The notes beneath the pieces are model-generated. The model saw only the letters and a list, made by a program, of their open reading frames with translations, was not told the DNA's origin and searched no databases. This document shows positions 7,815 through 16,419 of a stretch of 64,000 nucleotides of DNA, one piece after another. The position numbers were made by a program, and so were the translations under genes. This DNA comes from Candidatus Rhodobacter oscarellae (GTDB lineage Bacteria > Pseudomonadota > Alphaproteobacteria > Rhodobacterales > Rhodobacteraceae), in NCBI RefSeq assembly GCF_001078595.1, contig NZ_LFTY01000002.1, positions 3,544,862-3,608,861 on the forward strand, given 5' to 3'. The stretch's first letter is position 1, and every line of letters starts with the position of its first letter.

Positions 7815-8858
7815 ATGGATATCTTTATCGGACTGGACGTCTCTCTGGCAAGCACGGCTGTTTGCGTGCTCGGTGATCGCGGCAAGATCCTGAAGGAAAC
7901 TGACGTCGCCAGCGAGCCGGAAGTGTTGGTCAGCTTCCTCAAGGCCTTGCCCTGCGAGATTACCGGGATTGGCCTGGAAGCGGGTCCACTGTCCCAATGG
8001 CTTCACAAGGGGCTGACCGAGGCCGGGCTACCCGCGATCCTGATGGAAACGCGGCAAGTGAAGGCGGCGCTGAAAGCAAGCCCGATCAAGACGGATCGGC
8101 GGGATGCACAGGGGATCGCGCATCTCCTGCAGATGGGTTGGTTCAGCGCCGTGCACTGCAAGTCGGTTCCTGCTCAGGAAACACGCGTGTTGCTGACGGC
8201 GCGCAAGGCGATCCAGAAGGTACTGATCCAGTTGGAACTGTCGGTGCGGGGCGTGTTGCGCAACTTTGGCCTGAAGATGGGACCCGTCTCGAAAGGTCGC
8301 TATGACCAGCGGGTCAGGGACCTGGCGGCGGGCAATACTGTGCTGAAAGCGGCTATTGAGCCGATCCTGCGTGCCCGCGCAGAGCTGCGAAGGGAACTTG
8401 CGGGGTTCGAGAAGATGGTGCGCGATCAGGCGAAGATCGATCCGATCTGTCGCCTGCTGATGACCATGCCCGGTGTGGGTGCCGTCGTTGCGCTGACGGT
8501 GAAGGCCGCGATCGATGATCCCACACGCTTCAAACGATCTCGTGATGTTGGCCCCTGGGTCGGGCTGACGCCGGGGCGGGATGAATCCGGCGAGCGGTCC
8601 ATTGTGGGCGCGATCACCAAGGTCGGAGACGCAGGTCTCCGGGCGGCGCTCTACCAGGCGGCCAACGTGATGCTGCATCATGGCGGCCCGAACTGGCTCA
8701 AGTCCTGGGCGCTGCGCCTTGCCGAGCGTCGTGGGAAGAGACGTGCCACCGTGGCGCTGGCCCGTCGCATCGGCGTGGTGCTGCACCGGATGTGGGTGGA
8801 TGGAACCGGGTTCCGCTTCACCCGTGACGAGGCGATGGCGCTCCGGCAGAACGCCTGA
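7815..8858 (+). CDS. IS110-family DEDD transposase (recombinase)
   Basis: A 347-residue recombinase of the IS110/IS1111 family. The N-terminal RuvC-like domain carries the DEDD residues Asp8 (IGLDVS), Glu55 (GLEAGP), Asp94 and Asp97 (KTDRRD). The C-terminal Transposase_20 domain has the helix-hairpin-helix-like MPGVGAVVALT (218-228) and an SG motif (Ser258 in DESGERS), the likely nucleophile by analogy with IS621. The ATG at 7815 has AAAGGA upstream; an in-frame GTG at 7725 would give an unconserved extension. All catalytic residues are present, so the element looks active. Family members use an RNA transcribed from the element's own non-coding end to pick target and donor DNA. Confidence 0.9.
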   Translation: MDIFIGLDVSLASTAVCVLGDRGKILKETDVASEPEVLVSFLKALPCEITGIGLEAGPLSQWLHKGLTEAGLPAILMETRQVKAALKASPIKTDRRDAQGIAHLLQMGWFSAVHCKSVPAQETRVLLTARKAIQKVLIQLELSVRGVLRNFGLKMGPVSKGRYDQRVRDLAAGNTVLKAAIEPILRARAELRRELAGFEKMVRDQAKIDPICRLLMTMPGVGAVVALTVKAAIDDPTRFKRSRDVGPWVGLTPGRDESGERSIVGAITKVGDAGLRAALYQAANVMLHHGGPNWLKSWALRLAERRGKRRATVALARRIGVVLHRMWVDGTGFRFTRDEAMALRQNA

Positions 8859-9241
8859 GCGCCCCGCATCCATGATTGAAATGTTTTCAGCACAAGGAGC
8901 GTTCGGCCGCACCTGACGGTGCCGGCCCACCAGTGTCCCAGCCGGGACGCGGTCCCCGATGATGTACGCAAGCTGCCATCTGCCGACCCGTTCCAGGGTT
9001 GAGCGCGCCCTGAAGATCGACACTCGGGAGCCGAACCGGACAAGGTATGAAGTTGGCAGCCATTGCGCTGACCACGGACGGAAGCACGAGCCCGGCGCAG
9101 ACACATCACGGTGAGCAGGCATGCCGACAGGCGAGGCCAACAACACTGGCATATTCCCCATCGCCACAGCACAATCACTCCGCTGTGAACCTCACTGCGC
9201 CTGGCAGGCACCCCGGAAACCTTCGTCGGTTCCCGGGTTTT
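8859..9241 (+). ncRNA. 3' non-coding end of the IS, probable guide (seek/bridge) RNA region
   Basis: About 380 nt between the transposase stop and the right inverted repeat contain no credible gene. In the IS1111 subgroup the guide RNA is encoded downstream of the transposase. Three segments here begin or end with the core GAAG: CCTGAAGATC (9009-9018), resembling the left terminus GAAGATA; GAAGTTGGCAGC (9049-9060), resembling the target side GAAGGCAGC; and ACGGAAG (9078-9084), equal to the right terminus. The region ends in a terminator-like hairpin. RNA boundaries and folding were not computed. Confidence 0.4.
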
Positions 9242-9243
9242 TG
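9211..9243 (+). terminator. Terminator-like hairpin near the right end of the IS
   Basis: CCCGGAAACC (9212-9221) pairs with GGTTCCCGGG (9229-9238), one mismatch, loop of 7 nt, followed by TTTTT. It would end transcripts running from the transposase through the 3' non-coding region, fitting a discrete guide RNA 3' end or protection of flanking genes. Confidence 0.5.
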
Positions 9244-9273
9244 AGGGTGAAAACGCTGTCCTTGACATCAACT

Positions 9274-9284
9274 GGCCCATTACG
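9274..9284 (+). repeat. Right subterminal inverted repeat of the IS
   Basis: GGCCCATTACG, exact complement of the left repeat at 7667-7677, directly abutting the GAAG core copy at 9285-9288. Confidence 0.75.
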
Positions 9285-10339
9285 GAAGGCAGCGTCACCG
9301 GGGCGGGGCTCTGATAGGCAAGGATCTGGCCATCAAGGGCGCGCATGGCCCCGGTCTCTTCGATAATAACTTCGGGTTCGACAAAAACGGGATCGGTCAT
9401 CGCCGCGCTCTCGTCGAGCACGCCACCTAAGCCGTTAAGCAACGGCTCTGGCTTCTCGATTCGTGCGCGGCTGGTCCAAACGCGCGAGGGTTCGGCCTGG
9501 CCCAGATTGGCGGTCGACAGGATCAAATCGACGTCGCGCCAATCCGCCTCCGAGTATTGCGTGACCGCGACCTTGCGCGTGATCTCCACTTTGGGGGCTG
9601 TTGCCTCGTCTCGTAGGCGCATCTCGTAGATCAGCGCCCAGCCCGCCTCGGCGGCATGCTTCAGCACAAAGCTGGTCTGCCCCGCCACACTGACGGACAC
9701 GTCGATGACCAGCCCGGGCCCGAAGGATTGCGGCGGGTTCAGCGCCGCGTGGGCCCGCCTTGCGGCTTCTAGATCGCGGTTTAGCGTTTGCAGCTCCTCG
9801 GTAAGGCGCGCAGTCGTGGCGTTGAGCTCCACCATGGCCGCGCCCGTGCCAGAGCTTTCCTCGCGGAGCGCCTGCCCCATGCCGCGGATGTCCTCTGGGC
9901 TGAGCCCGGTCTGCGTGGGCCCGGTGATTGAGCCCAGGAAGGTCCGCTGCGCGGAAAGGGCCGCCAAATCGGCTTCGATCGCGGCGATCTCCCGTTGTTT
10001 GGTGTCCACCAGGGCGTCTATGCGGTCGATTTCGGCCTGCGCGGCGGCTTGTTCAGGGGTGGCGATGGCGTCGGCATCGAAATCAAGCGCCTCGGCGCTG
10101 CGAAGGGCGGTGATGCGCGCGCCGTCAGAGGCGGTCAGGTCCAATAGGTCATCCTCAAGGGGCTCGGGTAGCGGCACCAGCACCCGGTGATCGCCCACGG
10201 GCAGGTCCAGCGTGGCCCCACGGGTGACCATCGCGGTCTGCTGGAACACCTCTACGGCGCGCGGCGGCATCTGGGTCTGGACGTCATCTGCAAGCGCCGG
10301 CATCGCGGCCAAGCACAACACGGCAATGAAATGTCTCAT
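9285..10339 (-). pseudogene. DUF4139-domain protein, N-terminal part, interrupted by IS
   Basis: The 5' fragment of a secreted DUF4139 protein: a signal peptide (MRHFIAVLCLAAMPALA), an N-terminal DUF4140-like region, a coiled coil (about residues 85-200, rich in Ala, Glu, Arg) and the start of the DUF4139 beta domain, broken after about residue 351 where the IS begins. Translation continues antisense through the element to a stop at 8678, so the cell could make a chimera of about 550 residues, with roughly 200 from IS antisense sequence. ATG at 10339 with AGGA upstream. Function of the family is unknown; a mucoidy-inhibitor A-like name is sometimes used. Confidence 0.75.
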
Positions 10340-10417
10340 AATTCCTGCTCCTATATTTGTGTCGAGCCTGCCAGAACAGGCGCTGAACCGCAAACCACAG
10401 CGCCAAATGCGCGCTGA

Positions 10418-11617
10418 TCAGCTGATCACCACCGATTGCAGCTCGAAGATCGGCAGCAGGATCGCCAGCACGATGATCAGCACAAAGACCCCCACCAGCA
10501 TCATCAGCACCGGGTCCAGGATCTGGGCGATGCGCTTGCGGTCATTGGCCAGCCAAGTCTCGACCAGCACCGCGGCGCGGTCGGCCATGGGGGCGAGCCG
10601 CGCGCTCTCCTCGCCCACGCGGATCAGTTGCAGCGCGACGGGTGGCAGCAGCGTGAGGCGCCGGATCGCGCCGGACAGGCTCTCGCCCTGCCTGACGGCA
10701 GTGACAACGCCGTCGGCCTCTTCGCGGTGATGCGCGACGGTCAGCACATCGGCGGCGCCCTCGGCGGCGTTCACCGCGGTCTGGCGGCTGCCCAGGACCA
10801 GCGCCAGGGTCCGCAGGTATTGCCCGGCCATCGCCATGCGTCGCAACCGCCCGAAGATCGGCAGGCGCAGCAGGATGCGGTCCGCGCGGTTGCGGACGCG
10901 CGGCACGCGCAGCGCCAGGTAGCCGCCTAGGATCGCGGCGCCCAGCGCCGCCGCCAGCCCCACCCAATTCGCCTGGATCCAGCCCGTGGCGCCCAGCACC
11001 ACCTGCGTCAGCTCCGGCAGCGGCCGGGCCGAGACCTCGAACATCGCGACCACCTCGGGGGCCACGCTGGTCACCAGCACGGCGCAGACCACCAGCGAGA
11101 CCAGCGCCACAAAGGCCGGGTAGATCAGCGCCGTGGCGATCTCGGCGCGATTGGCGCCCTGCGCCTCAAGGAAGTCCGCCAGCCCGCCAAAGACTACAGC
11201 CAGGTCGCCCGAGCTCTCCCCGGCGCGCAGCGACGAGGTGTAGTAGGGCGCAAAGCCGCCCCGGCCGCGCGCGATGGCGTCCGATAAGGGGTAGCCCTCG
11301 AGCGTGGCGGCCTTCAGCTCGCCTGCGAAGGCCTGCATGGCGCGCGAGCCCTCGCTTTCCATGACCGCGTCCAGGGCGTTCTCCACCGGCAGCTCGGCCT
11401 CCAGCAGGACCGCCATCTGCCGCGAGAATATGGCGCGCTCATCGGCGTCCAGCTTGGCGCGCCCGCCCGCCCGGCGCTTGGCGCGCGCGGTGATCTCGGC
11501 GGGCATCAAGCCATCGGCCTGCAGGGCGTCCGAGGCCGCCCGCTCGCTTTCCGCGACCAGCGTGCCGGTCTTGCGCCGCCCGTTGCCGTCATAGGCGATA
11601 TAGGCGTAGCTCTGCAC
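10418..11617 (-). CDS. gspF: Type II secretion inner-membrane platform protein GspF
   Basis: A 399-residue polytopic protein with two T2SSF domains (about 65-190 and 265-390) and three long hydrophobic helices near residues 165-190, 220-240 and 365-390. Conserved features include FSRQMAVLLEAELPVENALD and LIRVGEESARL. It sits in the inner membrane and links the ATPase GspE to pseudopilus assembly. The GTG at 11617 directly follows the gspE stop codon (11620-11618), so the two are coupled. It is the last gene of the cluster. Confidence 0.9.
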   Translation of the reverse strand: MQSYAYIAYDGNGRRKTGTLVAESERAASDALQADGLMPAEITARAKRRAGGRAKLDADERAIFSRQMAVLLEAELPVENALDAVMESEGSRAMQAFAGELKAATLEGYPLSDAIARGRGGFAPYYTSSLRAGESSGDLAVVFGGLADFLEAQGANRAEIATALIYPAFVALVSLVVCAVLVTSVAPEVVAMFEVSARPLPELTQVVLGATGWIQANWVGLAAALGAAILGGYLALRVPRVRNRADRILLRLPIFGRLRRMAMAGQYLRTLALVLGSRQTAVNAAEGAADVLTVAHHREEADGVVTAVRQGESLSGAIRRLTLLPPVALQLIRVGEESARLAPMADRAAVLVETWLANDRKRIAQILDPVLMMLVGVFVLIIVLAILLPIFELQSVVIS

Positions 11618-13060
11618 TTATTCAGCGCCCAGCACCCGGTGGAGCTCGGGGATGGTCGTGCGCCCCTCCGCCACCAGCTTGAGCCCCTGCGCGATCAGCG
11701 TGCTGCCCGCGGGCACGGCCAGGCGCTTTAGCGCCTGCTCCGAGGCGTTCTCGCCAATCGCCGCGCCGACATCCTCGGTGATCTCCACGATCTCGTAGAC
11801 GCCCTGGCGGCCCTGATAGCCGGTATCTGCGCAGTCCTCGCAGCCCACCGCGCTGGGCACCGACAGCGGCACGGGCAGGCCGTGCGCGGCGAACATCTCT
11901 GCCGTGGCTTGGTCCGGCGCCGCGCTTTCCGCGCAATGGGTGCATACCTGCCGCAGCAGCCGCTGCGCCAGGATCCCGCGCAGGGTCGCGGCGATCAGGT
12001 AGTTGTCCAGCCCCAGGTCCCGCAGCCGCGTGACCGCGGCCACCGAGCTGTTCGCGTGCAGCGACGAGAACACCAGATGCCCCGTCAGCGAGGCCTGTGC
12101 GGCGACCTGCGCTGTTTCGCCATCCCGGATCTCGCCCACCAGGATCACATCCGGGTCCTGACGCAGCGTCGCGCGCAGCCCGGCGGCAAAGCTCATGCCG
12201 ATCTCGCTATTGGTCTGGGTCTGGCTGATGCCCGGCAGATGGTATTCGATCGGGTCCTCGACGGTGACGATGTTGCGCTTAGTGTGGTCCGAGAGCTGCA
12301 GCAGCGAGTAAAGCGTGGTCGTCTTGCCCGAGCCGGTAGGACCGGTGGCCAGCACGATCCCGTCGGGCCGCGCCGCGAGCCGCGCCAGCGTGGCCTCTTG
12401 GTCCTCGCCCAGCCCAAGCCGCTCTAGCGGCATCAGCCCGGAATGGCGGTCCAGCACCCGTAAGGTGATGCGCTCGCCGAATTGGCCGGGCAGGGTGGAC
12501 ATGCGCACGTCGATGTCGCGCCCGCCATAGCGCAGCCCGATCCGCCCGTCCTGCGGCAGCCGCGTCTCGGCCGTGTCCATGCCCGCCATGACCTTGAGGC
12601 GGCTCACAACGCGGCGCACTGGCACGTCAGAGCGGTCCATAACGGTGCGCAGCATGCCGTCCACGCGCACGCGGGCGCGCAGCCCGTCCTCATAGGGCTC
12701 CACATGCAGGTCGCTGGCGCCGCCGCGCACCGTGCGCCGCATGAGCTGGTTGACCAGCTCGATGACCGGCGCCTCGGTGGCGTCCTCTAGGAGATCGCGG
12801 ACCGCCGGCCCGCCGCCCGCCTCAAGATCAAAGGTCAGGTCGTCCTCGTCGCCCGCCTGCGTGCCCTCGCGGTAATGGCTGTTAAGAAGGGCCTCAAAGG
12901 CTTCGGCCTCAAGCCGCTCCACCGTCAAGGCGATGCCCGCGCGCCGACGCGCCTCGCGCATGCCGAGGACCGTCGCGCCCGGCCCGCAGACCAGCGCGTC
13001 ACCCCGCAGGACCATCTGCTGGTCGCGGGCGAAGGTGAAAGGCAGGTCAGGCTTGGCCAT
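11618..13060 (-). CDS. gspE: Type II secretion ATPase GspE
   Basis: A 480-residue secretion ATPase. Walker A is GPTGSGKTT (240-248), the Asp box and Walker B lie around DPDVILVGEIRD (302-313), and a zinc-binding pair CTHC (373-376) and CEDC (407-410) marks the GspE/PilB class. The N-terminal part is a short N1E-like domain. It energises pseudopilus extension at the cytoplasmic face, docking on GspL. ATG at 13060. A 472-bp non-coding gap separates it from the upstream gspD, unusual in an otherwise overlapping cluster, so gspEF may have its own promoter. Confidence 0.92.
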   Translation of the reverse strand: MAKPDLPFTFARDQQMVLRGDALVCGPGATVLGMREARRRAGIALTVERLEAEAFEALLNSHYREGTQAGDEDDLTFDLEAGGGPAVRDLLEDATEAPVIELVNQLMRRTVRGGASDLHVEPYEDGLRARVRVDGMLRTVMDRSDVPVRRVVSRLKVMAGMDTAETRLPQDGRIGLRYGGRDIDVRMSTLPGQFGERITLRVLDRHSGLMPLERLGLGEDQEATLARLAARPDGIVLATGPTGSGKTTTLYSLLQLSDHTKRNIVTVEDPIEYHLPGISQTQTNSEIGMSFAAGLRATLRQDPDVILVGEIRDGETAQVAAQASLTGHLVFSSLHANSSVAAVTRLRDLGLDNYLIAATLRGILAQRLLRQVCTHCAESAAPDQATAEMFAAHGLPVPLSVPSAVGCEDCADTGYQGRQGVYEIVEITEDVGAAIGENASEQALKRLAVPAGSTLIAQGLKLVAEGRTTIPELHRVLGAE

Positions 13061-13532
13061 CCGGAGCGCGTCTCTATCGTTTTCGGGTCTATGTCAGTCG
13101 GACTGTAGCCCGGGCGCGAGCAGAATGGAATCCGTGTGCGCTTTAGGGCCTGGGGCGGGTATAGGTCGAAACGAACAACGCCCCGGCGACGTTTGCCGAC
13201 ACCAGATGAAACGGCATTCACACAGTGCGACCGCCCGAGCTTGCCTCGGGCAGCGGCCGACCTCCCCCAGGAGGCCGCTTTTGCCACGTTGCAATTCATT
13301 GGAACGGTGGCGTTTTCAGAAATCACTCGCGATACAGAACCGCTGCGCAGGCGACCTCCAGGTCGGCCGCTGCCCGGGTCGCGATTGGTTCAAGGTGGAG
13401 GCCCCGGATCAAGTCTGGGGCGGGAGATCTTCAACGACCGCTCCTCGCCAGACACGGGCCACCATAATCTCTGTTAGCCCATGTCTTCTCCGCCGCCGCG
13501 CAAGACGCCAACGCGGGCGTTCAAGCTGCGCG
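13061..13532. other. 472-bp non-coding gap between gspD and gspE with 17-bp inverted repeat
   Basis: No gene is recognised. A perfect 17-bp inverted repeat lies at 13247-13263 (CGGGCAGCGGCCGACCT) and 13360-13376, spacing 96 nt; next to it a small hairpin GCCCGAG/CTCGGGC spans about 13233-13251. An open frame on the minus strand across this gap lacks coding character and any known domain. The structure suggests a decayed intergenic repeat or a MITE-like remnant, inferred from symmetry only. Confidence 0.4.
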
Positions 13533-15470
13533 CTACTGCGCGTTGAATTGCAGCCGCGAGGGCAGCGGCGGGAATGTCCTGGACCGGGCGTAGTCGTCGA
13601 TGAACCCCGCATCGAAGGGCTGGTTCAGGTTCGCCCCGTCGAAGGGGAAGGCGACCAGCGGTTGGTTCGGGAACTGCCCATCGGGGTCGGGCTGGATGGC
13701 GCGGGTCGCGCGTTTGGCATCGCGCGCGACCTCGCGGGACAGGCGCGTGGCCTCGCGGTCATTGGTCACCACGCGGGGCCGCAGCAGCAGCAGCAGAACG
13801 CGTTGGTTCTTGGTCACGGCGCGCCCCCGGAACAGCGCGCCCAGCAAGGGCAGGCGCGACAGCCCGGGCACGCCGGCGTTCTCGGACCCGGCGCCGTTCT
13901 CCAAGAGACCGCCCAGCATAATCACCTGCCCGTTGCCCACCAGCACGTTGGTGGACAGGGTGCGTTTCGAGGTGATCTCGCCCCCCGCGGCGCTCGCCCG
14001 GCGGGTCAGCGACGAGGCCTCCTGCGAGATCTCCATGCGCACGGTGTTGTCGCCGGTGATCTGCGGCGTGACGCGCAGCTTCAGCCCCACATCCTGGCGC
14101 TCGATGGTCTGGAAGGGCCGCTCTGGCGTCGGGCTGTCGCCCACCGTCGCGAAAGAGCCCGTCACGAAGGGCACGGACTGCGCCACGACGATCTCGGCCT
14201 CGGTATTGTTGAGCGTCAGTATCGAGGGCGTGGCCAGAAGGCGCGTGGTGTTGGCCTGGCTCAGCGCCGAGAGGAAGCCGATGAACCCGCTGTCGCCCGC
14301 GGCGTTGACAGAGGCCGACCCAGCCGTCAGGCCCGATCCGGGGCTGGGAACGCTGCCAGAGATCGCCGTGTTCAGCATCGAGGTCAGCGTCGAGCGCCCG
14401 CCCACGCTGAACTCCGCCCCGCCAAACAGCGCGTCATTCAAAAGCCCACCGAATTGCACGGAAAGATCGCTGAGCGTCTGCACCGAAAGTTCAAAGATCA
14501 CCGCCTCGACCAGCACCTGGCTGGGCCGCTGATCCAGCCGCTTGATCGCGTTGACGATGCCATCCACCCGGTCGCTGGGCGCGGTCACGATGATCGAGTT
14601 CGTCTGCGGCTCGGCAACGATGGTCACTTCGGATGTGCTGTTGGCGTCCCCCGCCAAGACCGACCGCGCGATAACGCCCTCTAGCTGCAAGGCATCCGCG
14701 TAGTTGAGCTGCACCACCGAGGTGGAGGTGCTGCGCTGCGGGGTGTCAAGCTGGTTGACCACGGTGCGCACGCGGCTGCGGAACTCGTCATTGCCGCTGA
14801 CCACGATGGCGTTAGAGCGGAAATCGGCGGTCACCGAGCCGCCCGGCGGCACGATTTCGAGCGCCTGGATCGTCGACAGGATGTCCTGCGCGTTGGAGTA
14901 GTTCAGCCGGATCGTCTCGATGGTCTTTCGCCGCGGCTGGTCGAGCTGCCCGATCAGGGTGCCGATCCGGTCAATATTCTCGCGCCGGTCCGATAGGATG
15001 ATTAGCCCGGATTGCTCAACCGTGGACAAAACGGCCTCGGCGGGCAGCAGGGGCCGGATGACCTCGACCGTCTCGCCCAAGGAGATGTTGCGTACCACGA
15101 AGACCCGCGTCTCGAACGCGCCGCCTGCCGTGCGCACGCGCTCACTGGGGGGCAGCTCGCGGGCGATGTCCAAGGGCACGATGCGGTCCACTTGCTCGCC
15201 CTCGATAATGGTCAGGCGGTTCAGCTCTAGCACGTTGAGGAAGATCTCGTACAAGGCCGCGCTGTTGACGGTGCCCGGCGCGATCACCGTCACCGTGCCG
15301 TCGACGCGGTTGTCCAGGGTGAAGTTCCGCCCGGTGGACTGCGCCACGATCTCGACAAAGCTGCGCAGATCCGCGTCGCGCAGATCCAACGAGATCTGCG
15401 CGCGGACCGTGGCGGTGAAGCTGAGGAAGATCGCCAGGGCGACCAGGATTGCGCGGCTAGCCTTGATCAA
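13533..15470 (-). CDS. gspD: Type II secretion outer-membrane secretin GspD
   Basis: A 645-residue secretin with a signal peptide (residues 1-24), an N0 domain starting ISLDLRDADLRSFVEIVAQSTG, repeated N1-N3 (KH-like) domains, and the C-terminal secretin domain with VPFVTG, a conserved VGLKLRVTPQI and the GLLENG segment before the pore. It forms the multimeric outer-membrane channel. The start is TTG at 15470, overlapping the gspC stop by 14 nt, chosen because it gives the signal peptide in frame. There is no lipobox and no pilotin gene nearby, so outer-membrane targeting may not depend on GspS. Confidence 0.92.
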   Translation of the reverse strand: MIKASRAILVALAIFLSFTATVRAQISLDLRDADLRSFVEIVAQSTGRNFTLDNRVDGTVTVIAPGTVNSAALYEIFLNVLELNRLTIIEGEQVDRIVPLDIARELPPSERVRTAGGAFETRVFVVRNISLGETVEVIRPLLPAEAVLSTVEQSGLIILSDRRENIDRIGTLIGQLDQPRRKTIETIRLNYSNAQDILSTIQALEIVPPGGSVTADFRSNAIVVSGNDEFRSRVRTVVNQLDTPQRSTSTSVVQLNYADALQLEGVIARSVLAGDANSTSEVTIVAEPQTNSIIVTAPSDRVDGIVNAIKRLDQRPSQVLVEAVIFELSVQTLSDLSVQFGGLLNDALFGGAEFSVGGRSTLTSMLNTAISGSVPSPGSGLTAGSASVNAAGDSGFIGFLSALSQANTTRLLATPSILTLNNTEAEIVVAQSVPFVTGSFATVGDSPTPERPFQTIERQDVGLKLRVTPQITGDNTVRMEISQEASSLTRRASAAGGEITSKRTLSTNVLVGNGQVIMLGGLLENGAGSENAGVPGLSRLPLLGALFRGRAVTKNQRVLLLLLRPRVVTNDREATRLSREVARDAKRATRAIQPDPDGQFPNQPLVAFPFDGANLNQPFDAGFIDDYARSRTFPPLPSRLQFNAQ

Positions 15471-16317
15471 GGGTGACCCTCACGATTTGCCGCGCGCCGT
15501 CGCGCAGGATGTCCAACTCTAATGCGCCGCTGTTCAGGTCCTCGTCTGAGACGCCCGACAGCAGGTCCGCGTTTGTCAGCGCGGCCCCGTTGACCGCCAT
15601 GATCGTGTCGCCGGGGCGCAGGCCCATCTGCGCATAGAAATGCCCTGGCCTAACCCGCGCGACGTTCATCCCTGTGCCGCCGATGGGCGGCTCCAATTGG
15701 CCCGCCTCGGCCAGCAGGGCGCTGATGGTCTCGCGGTCGACCTGCTCGAGCACCAGCGAGACATCCGCCGCAACATCAGATGCCGCCGCAGCGCTGGGCG
15801 CTTCTAGCTGTACGATGCCGTCCAATCTGGTGCGCTGCACCGGGATAAGCTCTGTCTTGCCGTCATACTCGATCCAGACGCCGCGCGCGTCGATGGCGGT
15901 CACCGTCTCGCCGCCGATCAGCGTGTCGCCGATCTTCACCACGATGTTGCGGTCGTTCTCGGCCAGCATGGCCATGCCCGCGCCGCTATCAAGGCCGGCG
16001 ACGATGCCGGTCAGCCAGTAGGTGGTGTTCTCTTCGGGCGGCGCCTCGGCGGTCTCCGGCTCGGGCAGGGGCTCCGGCTCCGGCGCCACCTCGGGCACCA
16101 CGCCAAAGACGGCGGGCCAGGCGTCGGGAACGTCCCGCGCGGTCACCAGGATGGGCTCAACCGCAGGCGCACGCTCTGGCTGCGAAAAGGCGTCGGGGGC
16201 GGCGGGCAAAAGGGCAAGACCCAGCGCGCCGCAGGCAAAGCCCAGCGCGGCCACCGCGATACTCGTGAAGAGCCCTGACAAAAGTCTCACCTTATCGCCC
16301 CAGTCCCTCGCCGGCAT
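15457..16317 (-). CDS. gspC: Type II secretion inner-membrane protein GspC
   Basis: A 286-residue bitopic protein: a cytoplasmic N-terminus, one membrane helix (about residues 15-37), a Pro/Glu-rich linker (75-95), the homology region (TYWLTGIVAGLDSGAGMAML) and a C-terminal PDZ-like domain (MNVARVRPGHFYAQMGLRPGD). GspC bridges the inner-membrane platform and the GspD secretin and recruits exoproteins. Its 3' end overlaps gspD by 14 nt. It begins a CDEF block 102 bp after gspN. Confidence 0.85.
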   Translation of the reverse strand: MPARDWGDKVRLLSGLFTSIAVAALGFACGALGLALLPAAPDAFSQPERAPAVEPILVTARDVPDAWPAVFGVVPEVAPEPEPLPEPETAEAPPEENTTYWLTGIVAGLDSGAGMAMLAENDRNIVVKIGDTLIGGETVTAIDARGVWIEYDGKTELIPVQRTRLDGIVQLEAPSAAAASDVAADVSLVLEQVDRETISALLAEAGQLEPPIGGTGMNVARVRPGHFYAQMGLRPGDTIMAVNGAALTNADLLSGVSDEDLNSGALELDILRDGARQIVRVTLDQG

Positions 16318-16332
16318 GCCTAAGCCTGACAG

Positions 16333-16395
16333 ACCCGTTCCTTAGCACCGATCCGCCTTGAACGGAAGCTAAGTGGGTCCTTTGGAACGGGTTTT
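16333..16395. promoter_or_regulatory. Structured spacer between gspN and gspC
   Basis: ACCCGTTCC (16333-16341) and GGAACGGGT (16384-16392) are complementary, with an inner TTAGC/GCTAA pairing (16342-16346, 16368-16372). The hairpin separates the gspGHIJKLMN and gspCDEF blocks and may attenuate read-through or overlap a promoter for the second block. No promoter hexamers were convincing. Confidence 0.35.
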
Positions 16396-16419
16396 CCGCC
16401 GATGCGTGACCCGGGCTTG

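Larger units (their letters stand above)
7663..9284 (+). mobile_element. IS110-family (IS1111-type) insertion sequence in a DUF4139 gene
   Basis: A 1.62-kb element inserted in a chromosomal gene. Its boundaries follow from the two halves of the interrupted reading frame and from GAAG at both ends. An inverted repeat CGTAATGGGCC (7667-7677) and its exact complement (9274-9284) lies 4 nt inside the left boundary and at the right boundary; subterminal repeats with unequal offsets are the mark of the IS1111 subgroup. There is one transposase gene, a 152-nt left end and a long 3' non-coding end of about 425 nt. The coding strand is opposite to the interrupted gene. Confidence 0.8.

Noticed and set aside
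12925-13326. A 133-codon minus-strand frame extending from gspE into the gap
   Set aside because: It overlaps the start of gspE in another frame, is Arg/Ser-rich with no domain, and runs through the inverted repeat.
13061-13532. A tRNA or small structured RNA gene in the gspD-gspE gap
   Set aside because: No cloverleaf or known RNA motif was found by eye; only an inverted repeat is supported.
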